Positions 5,811 through 9,209 of a DNA stretch of 9,209 nt are shown piece by piece; position 1 is the first letter of the stretch, and every line of letters starts with the position of its first letter. The DNA comes from Collinsella sp. (GTDB lineage: Bacteria > Actinomycetota > Coriobacteriia > Coriobacteriales > Coriobacteriaceae), in contig JAIHTM010000093.1 of assembly GCA_022713905.1 (NCBI GenBank), positions 1 to 9,209 of the forward strand, given 5' to 3'. A program made the position numbers and the translations under genes. The notes below the pieces were generated by a model that did no database searches, was not told the DNA's origin, and saw only the letters and a program-made list of their open reading frames with translations.

Positions 5811-7184
5811 CTACTCGTCGCCATCGTGCGGGTCCACAGAGCCCGCACCCGACGCCGCCGGCTTCTCTGCCGAAGACTCGGAATCCTTCTTATCGGTTTC
5901 GGCCGGAGCGATCACGCGAATGAGCGAGATGCGCTGGCCACGCATCGACTGCACTTTAAACTTGTACCCCGCGACCTCAAACACCTCTCCGATGTCGGGC
6001 ACCGAGTCGCAAAGCTCCAAAATCCAGCCGGCGATGGTCTCATAATCATCGCTTTCCTCGAGCGGCCAACCAAGCTCAATCGCGTCATCGCACGAAAAAC
6101 GCCCATCGACGAGCCACTCGCGGCGCGAAAGGCGCGTGAGGTACTTGTTGTCGGGGTCGAACTCGTCCTCGATCTCGCCCACGATCTCCTCGACGATGTC
6201 CTCGATGGTGATGATGCCGGCCGTGCCGCCGTACTCATCCACGACGACCACGATCTGGTCGTGCGAGGTCTGCATCTCGGACAGCAGCGGCAGGATGTCC
6301 TTGGTGTCGGGCACAAAGGTGGCGTCGCGCAAAAAGCCGGCGATGGGCTGGTCGCCCTTGCCATCGAGCGCGGGCTGGATCAGGTCCTTGATGTGCGCGA
6401 TGCCCGCGACGTTGTCGGGGTCCTCGTGATAGACGGGGATGCGGCTGAAGCCGGTCTGGCGCATGGTGGACAACACGTCGGCGACCGTCTCGTCGTCCTC
6501 GCACATGGTGGTGTCCACGCGCGGCACCATGACCTCGCGGGCAACGGTGTCGCCCAGGTCGAAGATCTCGTGGATCATGCGCTTTTCCTCGTCGAGCAGG
6601 TCGTCCTGCTCCGAGACCATGTACTTGATCTCTTCTTCCGAGACGTTCTGACGGTCGTCGGCACTCTTGATACGCAAGATGCGGGCCAGGCCATCGGAGC
6701 AAGCGCCAGTCAGCCACACGAGCGGACGGGCGATCTTTTGGAATACGGAGAGCGGTCCCACGACCTGCTTGGATACGCCCTCGGCGTTAGCAAGGCCGAT
6801 GCGCTTGGGCACGAGCTCGCCGATCACGATGGACACAAAGGCGACGGCGACGGTGATGATGACCGGCGCCAGGCCGCGTGCGATGGCGGAAAGCGGCGCG
6901 ACGCCAAAGCTCATGAGCCACGTGGCGAGCGGGTCGGACAGGCTCGTCGAGGCGACGGCGGACGAGGCGAAGCCCACGAGCGTGATGGCGACCTGGATGG
7001 TAGCCAACAGCTGATCGGAGTCGGCGGCGAGCTGGACGGCGCGCTCGGCGCGCTTGTCGCCCTCCTCGGCATCGTGCTCCAACACGGCACGCTTGGCCGT
7101 GGTGAGAGCCATCTCGGACATGGAGAAGTAGCCGTTGATAAGCGTCAGGACAAGCGTGGTAATAAGGGAGATGGTTATGTCCAT
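5811..7184 (-). CDS. CNNM/CorC-type (HlyC/CorC) membrane protein with CBS pair
   Basis: 457 residues from the ATG at 7184. A DUF21 (CNNM) membrane domain (about 1-170) carries FSMSEMAL (20-27), ATIQVAITLVGF (61-72) and GELVPKRIGL (122-131). It is followed by two CBS domains (about 217-275 and 285-340), the CorC_HlyC domain (about 350-427) and an acidic Ser/Glu tail. The family is tied to magnesium and cobalt homeostasis, and several members act as sodium-coupled magnesium exporters; the older 'hemolysin' name is misleading. All family motifs look intact, so I expect an active transporter. The start was chosen because DUF21 begins at once with MDITISL; an upstream GTG (7256) would add an atypical Pro-rich leader. 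GGAGG is 15 bases before the ATG, which is far, but a bulged GGAGGTT/AACTCC hairpin would shorten the distance. Precedes the CphA-N-like gene. Confidence 0.93.
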   Translation of the reverse strand: MDITISLITTLVLTLINGYFSMSEMALTTAKRAVLEHDAEEGDKRAERAVQLAADSDQLLATIQVAITLVGFASSAVASTSLSDPLATWLMSFGVAPLSAIARGLAPVIITVAVAFVSIVIGELVPKRIGLANAEGVSKQVVGPLSVFQKIARPLVWLTGACSDGLARILRIKSADDRQNVSEEEIKYMVSEQDDLLDEEKRMIHEIFDLGDTVAREVMVPRVDTTMCEDDETVADVLSTMRQTGFSRIPVYHEDPDNVAGIAHIKDLIQPALDGKGDQPIAGFLRDATFVPDTKDILPLLSEMQTSHDQIVVVVDEYGGTAGIITIEDIVEEIVGEIEDEFDPDNKYLTRLSRREWLVDGRFSCDDAIELGWPLEESDDYETIAGWILELCDSVPDIGEVFEVAGYKFKVQSMRGQRISLIRVIAPAETDKKDSESSAEKPAASGAGSVDPHDGDE

Positions 7185-7292
7185 CGGGAGTTTCTCGAAC
7201 CTCCAAGATTCGGGACGTTGGGTAGTAAGCGTAGGTGACGGATAGGGCAATTGCACCGGTCGCCCGTGCGAGCGGGGCCGTGGGCGTGGTCG

Positions 7293-7976
7293 CTAAATTA
7301 CGAAGAGGATCACCGCCATGAACTGGAAGATACTGCCGGCGAGCACCCACAGGTGGAACACGCTGTGCAGGTAGCGCACGTTTTTGGCGATATAGAACGG
7401 CACGCCCGCGGTGTAGCACACGCCGCCGACGGCGAGCAGGGCAAGTGCCACGGGGTTGAGCAGCGCCACAAGTTCGGGCAGCTTAAAGACAACGAGCCAG
7501 CCCATCAGCAGGTAGACCAGGCCGCTTACCCAGTGCGGTTGACGCTCGCGTAGGAAGCACTCGAGGGCGATGCCGATAATGGCGATGGCCCATACGGCAA
7601 AGAACAGCGCAGGGCCGCCGTCGTTTGCGAGCGTGATAAGGCAAAACGGCGTATAGCTGCCGGCTATGAGCAGGTAGATGCAGCTGTGGTCGATGATGCG
7701 AAACACGCGCTTGGCGCGCGCGGGCTGAATCGCGTGGTAGAGCGTGGAGGCTAGGTATTCGAGAATAATGCTGACACCATAGACAATCGCCGCGGCCATG
7801 TGGGCCGGGCCTCCGCCGCGCAGGGCAGCGAATACGATCAGGAGCACCAGGCCCGCGATACCCAGCAGGCAGCCGACACCATGGGTGACGGAGTTCATGA
7901 TCTCCTCGCCCACCGTGTAGTGTGGAACGGCCGCGGTCTTGGGTCGCGGCTTAGAACTGTCGCTCGAATCGGACAT
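7293..7976 (-). CDS. trhA: Hemolysin III / TrhA family (PAQR) seven-helix membrane protein
   Basis: 227 residues from the ATG at 7976, with about seven hydrophobic helices after a short polar N-terminus (1-20). Conserved family marks are EEIMNSVTH (24-32), STLYH (Ser77, His81), DHSCIYLLIAGSYTPF (96-111) and HSVFH (His204, His208). In the PAQR/HlyIII superfamily three His with nearby Ser/Asp form a metal site, and all are present here. TrhA is linked to membrane-energy homeostasis; true haemolysis is not implied. GGAGG (7988-7992) is 11 bases before the chosen ATG; a TTG at 7994 overlaps that site and is less likely to be the start. The CorC-type gene begins 108 bp downstream with no clear terminator between, so partial co-transcription is plausible. 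Confidence 0.93.
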   Translation of the reverse strand: MSDSSDSSKPRPKTAAVPHYTVGEEIMNSVTHGVGCLLGIAGLVLLIVFAALRGGGPAHMAAAIVYGVSIILEYLASTLYHAIQPARAKRVFRIIDHSCIYLLIAGSYTPFCLITLANDGGPALFFAVWAIAIIGIALECFLRERQPHWVSGLVYLLMGWLVVFKLPELVALLNPVALALLAVGGVCYTAGVPFYIAKNVRYLHSVFHLWVLAGSIFQFMAVILFVI

Positions 7977-8011
7977 GCCGGTTACATCCTCCAACGTAAA
8001 GAGTTCTCAAC

Positions 8012-8020
8012 ACTATATCA
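8012..8020 (-). promoter_or_regulatory. Extended -10 promoter of the trhA-like gene
   Basis: The minus strand reads TGATATAGT, a TGn-extended -10 with TATAGT at 8012-8017. It lies about 35 bases before the start codon, giving a leader of about 30 bases. No good -35 is present; the dyad at 8035-8049 occupies that position instead. Confidence 0.55.
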
Positions 8021-8034
8021 AAGCGTCTAGGTAC

Positions 8035-8049
8035 GTGCGAAATTTGCAC
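8035..8049. promoter_or_regulatory. Inverted repeat over the -35 region of the trhA-like promoter
   Basis: GTGCGAA-A-TTTGCAC is a 15-bp dyad with one imperfect position per arm. It is flanked by two copies of TACGTG (8032-8037 and 8052-8057), 20 bp apart. It falls about 30-44 bases upstream of the predicted start point of the trhA-like gene, where a repressor or activator would bind. The factor is unknown. Confidence 0.35.
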
Positions 8050-8082
8050 CATACGTGACCCTTTGTTTACCCATTCTTTGCC

Positions 8083-8098
8083 TGTTGACGCATCAACG
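8083..8098. promoter_or_regulatory. Operator-like dyad 1 over the -35 of the hydrolase promoter
   Basis: TGTTGACGCATCAACG contains the perfect inverted repeat GTTGA-N4-TCAAC (8084-8097), which overlaps the -35 TTGACG. It matches a second site at 8128-8143 in 12 of 16 positions. A repressor bound here would block RNA polymerase. Confidence 0.45.
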
Positions 8099-8113
8099 GC
8101 GAACGTCCATAAT
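8085..8113 (+). promoter_or_regulatory. Sigma-70-type promoter of the alpha/beta hydrolase gene
   Basis: TTGACG (8085-8090), a 17-base spacer and CATAAT (8108-8113) make the best promoter in the window. The start point is expected near 8120, giving a leader of about 43 bases that contains the second dyad. Confidence 0.75.
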
Positions 8114-8126
8114 GCGCTTGCATTAA

Positions 8127-8144
8127 ATGTTGATGTATTAACAT
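8127..8144. promoter_or_regulatory. Operator-like dyad 2 just downstream of the hydrolase promoter
   Basis: TGTTGATGTATTAACA (8128-8143) sits inside ATGTTG/TAACAT arms, 45 bp from dyad 1, and shares its TGTTGA-G-AT-AAC pattern. It lies just after the predicted start point. As RNA it could also form a short hairpin ending before the AGGA ribosome binding site. A paired-operator role is inferred. Confidence 0.45.
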
Positions 8145-8162
8145 CTTATAGGAAAGCTTCTT

Positions 8163-9128
8163 ATGTCTCAAAACGCACGTTCCCATCGAAAGCTCAAGAT
8201 AGCCGGCGTCGTTGCGCTGGTGCTCGTTGTCGCGCTGTTGGGGTTTGCCGGCAACTTCTTGTTCGACTTTGCCCTGAATCCCCAAGCGCCCTACACCATG
8301 AAGATGATGCAGGACAGCAAGGACGCCGAAAAGGGCGAGCAGATGGACGCCGAGGAGGGCGAGGCGCGGGCGTGGTTTAAAGAGAACCGCGAGAGCAGCA
8401 GCCTCACCGCGGACGACGGGACTGAGCTCGCCGCCTGGTATTTTGCTGCGTCGGAGAGCACGCACGACTACGCAGTCTGCCTGCATGGATATACCAACGA
8501 GCCCATCGGTATGGCCCGATACGTCAAGCGATTCCACGACCGCGGCATGAACGTACTCGCACCCGCCGCCCGCGCCCACGAGCGCTCCGGCGGCGACTAT
8601 ATCGGCATGGGCTGGCCCGAGCGCCTCGACATCGTCGCATGGATCGAGCGAATCGTTCAGGCTGACCCCGAGGCGCGCATCCTGGTCTTTGGCGAGTCGA
8701 TGGGTGCGGCAACCGCCATGAACGTCGCGGGGGAATCTCTGCCCGCAAACGTGAAATGCATTATCGAGGACTGCGGTTATACGAGTGTTTGGGACGAGTT
8801 TTCTCTGCAGCTCAAGGACGTGTTCGGCCTGCCCAGCTTTCCCTTGCTCGATGTAGCAAACTTAGTGTGCAACGTGCGCGCAGGCTACGACTTTCATAAG
8901 GCGAGCAGTGTGGAGCAACTCGAACACGCGACAGTTCCCATGCTGTTTATCCACGGCGACCAGGACACCTTTGTACCGTACAGCATGCTCGACCAAAACT
9001 ACGACACGTGCGCCAGCAAGGTCAAGCAAAAGCTCACTATCCATGGCGCCACCCACGCCAAGAGTGCGCAAGTTGACCCCGAGCTCTACTGGAACACAGT
9101 CGACAACTTCCTCGACGAGTATTTTTAG
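8163..9128 (+). CDS. Membrane-anchored alpha/beta hydrolase (YqkD-like, S33/esterase superfamily)
   Basis: 321 residues. A short basic N-terminus (1-12) and one hydrophobic segment (about 13-33) predict a signal anchor with the enzyme outside the cell. The alpha/beta hydrolase core has HGYTNEP (108-114) as the likely oxyanion region, the nucleophile elbow GESMG with Ser179, the acid Asp268 in HGDQDTFVP, and His298 in HGATHAKS. The triad is complete and correctly spaced. RAHERSGGDYIGMGW (137-151) is typical of YqkD-like cell-surface hydrolases. The substrate is not known; esters or small amides at the envelope are the usual guess. The ATG at 8163 has AGGA nine bases upstream. Transcribed alone and divergently from the trhA-like gene, under a good promoter bearing two operator-like dyads, so it is probably induced by a specific signal. 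Confidence 0.93.
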   Translation: MSQNARSHRKLKIAGVVALVLVVALLGFAGNFLFDFALNPQAPYTMKMMQDSKDAEKGEQMDAEEGEARAWFKENRESSSLTADDGTELAAWYFAASESTHDYAVCLHGYTNEPIGMARYVKRFHDRGMNVLAPAARAHERSGGDYIGMGWPERLDIVAWIERIVQADPEARILVFGESMGAATAMNVAGESLPANVKCIIEDCGYTSVWDEFSLQLKDVFGLPSFPLLDVANLVCNVRAGYDFHKASSVEQLEHATVPMLFIHGDQDTFVPYSMLDQNYDTCASKVKQKLTIHGATHAKSAQVDPELYWNTVDNFLDEYF

Positions 9129-9172
9129 GAAATAGTACGGTTTACTGGTCTATCTGACCCCCTAGCACTTCC

Positions 9173-9209
9173 AAAAAGCCGCCCGTGGGCACTGTGCTCA
9201 CGGGCGGCT
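9173..9209. terminator. Bidirectional terminator closing the window
   Basis: AGCCGCCCGTG (9177-9187) and CACGGGCGGCT (9199-9209) form a perfect 11-bp stem. An A-run (9173-9177) on the left gives a T-run for leftward transcripts. The right-hand T-run would lie beyond the window. It begins about 45 bases after the hydrolase stop. It probably serves both this gene and a convergent gene outside the window. Confidence 0.8.

Noticed and set aside
4665..7238. An open frame of 857 codons on the plus strand
   Set aside because: It lies wholly antisense to the YtxH, CphA-N-like and CorC-type genes, all of which have clear family motifs. Its product is a His/Val/Gly/Arg-rich sequence with no domain; such frames are expected opposite GC-rich codon-biased genes.
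7977..7994. TTG start adding six residues to the trhA-like protein
   Set aside because: The TTG overlaps the GGAGG that serves the ATG at 7976, so it would have no binding site of its own.

Overview
The window is GC-rich and gene-dense. Seven genes read leftward (minus strand) and one reads rightward at the right end. The protein set suggests a high-GC Gram-positive of the Coriobacteriia, probably Collinsella or a close relative: PRC-barrel proteins, a YtxH protein, a MgtE/CBS protein, a HlyIII/TrhA protein, a membrane-anchored NodB-fold protein and a CNNM/CorC protein. This placement is inferred from gene content, not from a marker gene. There is no tRNA, rRNA, CRISPR array, transposase or phage gene.

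Layout in the direction of leftward transcription, from about 8000 down to 20: (1) a seven-helix TrhA/hemolysin III membrane protein; (2) a CNNM/CorC-type membrane protein with paired CBS domains; (3) 24 bp further, a protein whose first ~135 residues look like the N-terminal domain of cyanophycin synthetase, with no catalytic domains attached; (4) a new promoter, then a YtxH-type protein whose stop overlaps the start of (5) a double PRC-barrel protein, followed by a strong hairpin terminator; (6) a single-pass membrane protein with a NodB (polysaccharide deacetylase) fold in which most metal-binding residues are gone; (7) after a 328-bp gap, a PRC-barrel/MgtE_N/CBS/five-helix membrane protein that lacks the MgtE ion-site signatures. 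To the right of (1), a divergent promoter region drives (8), a membrane-anchored alpha/beta hydrolase with an intact Ser-Asp-His triad. The window closes in a bidirectional terminator.

The shared theme is the cell envelope and membrane. Two CBS-domain proteins of magnesium-associated families sit here, two proteins carry PRC barrels, and two 'enzyme or transporter' folds appear to have lost their active sites while keeping the fold. That is more consistent with sensing or scaffolding than with catalysis or transport.

The most unusual stretch is the 328-bp gap at 1865-2192. Read on the minus strand, a promoter-like extended -10 is followed by what can be folded into a three-way junction. One arm competes with a second long hairpin, and a further hairpin covers the ribosome binding site of the MgtE-like gene. 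This is the layout of a translational riboswitch, and I could not assign it to a known class. The second notable non-coding feature is a pair of near-identical dyads, 45 bp apart, on the promoter of the hydrolase gene.
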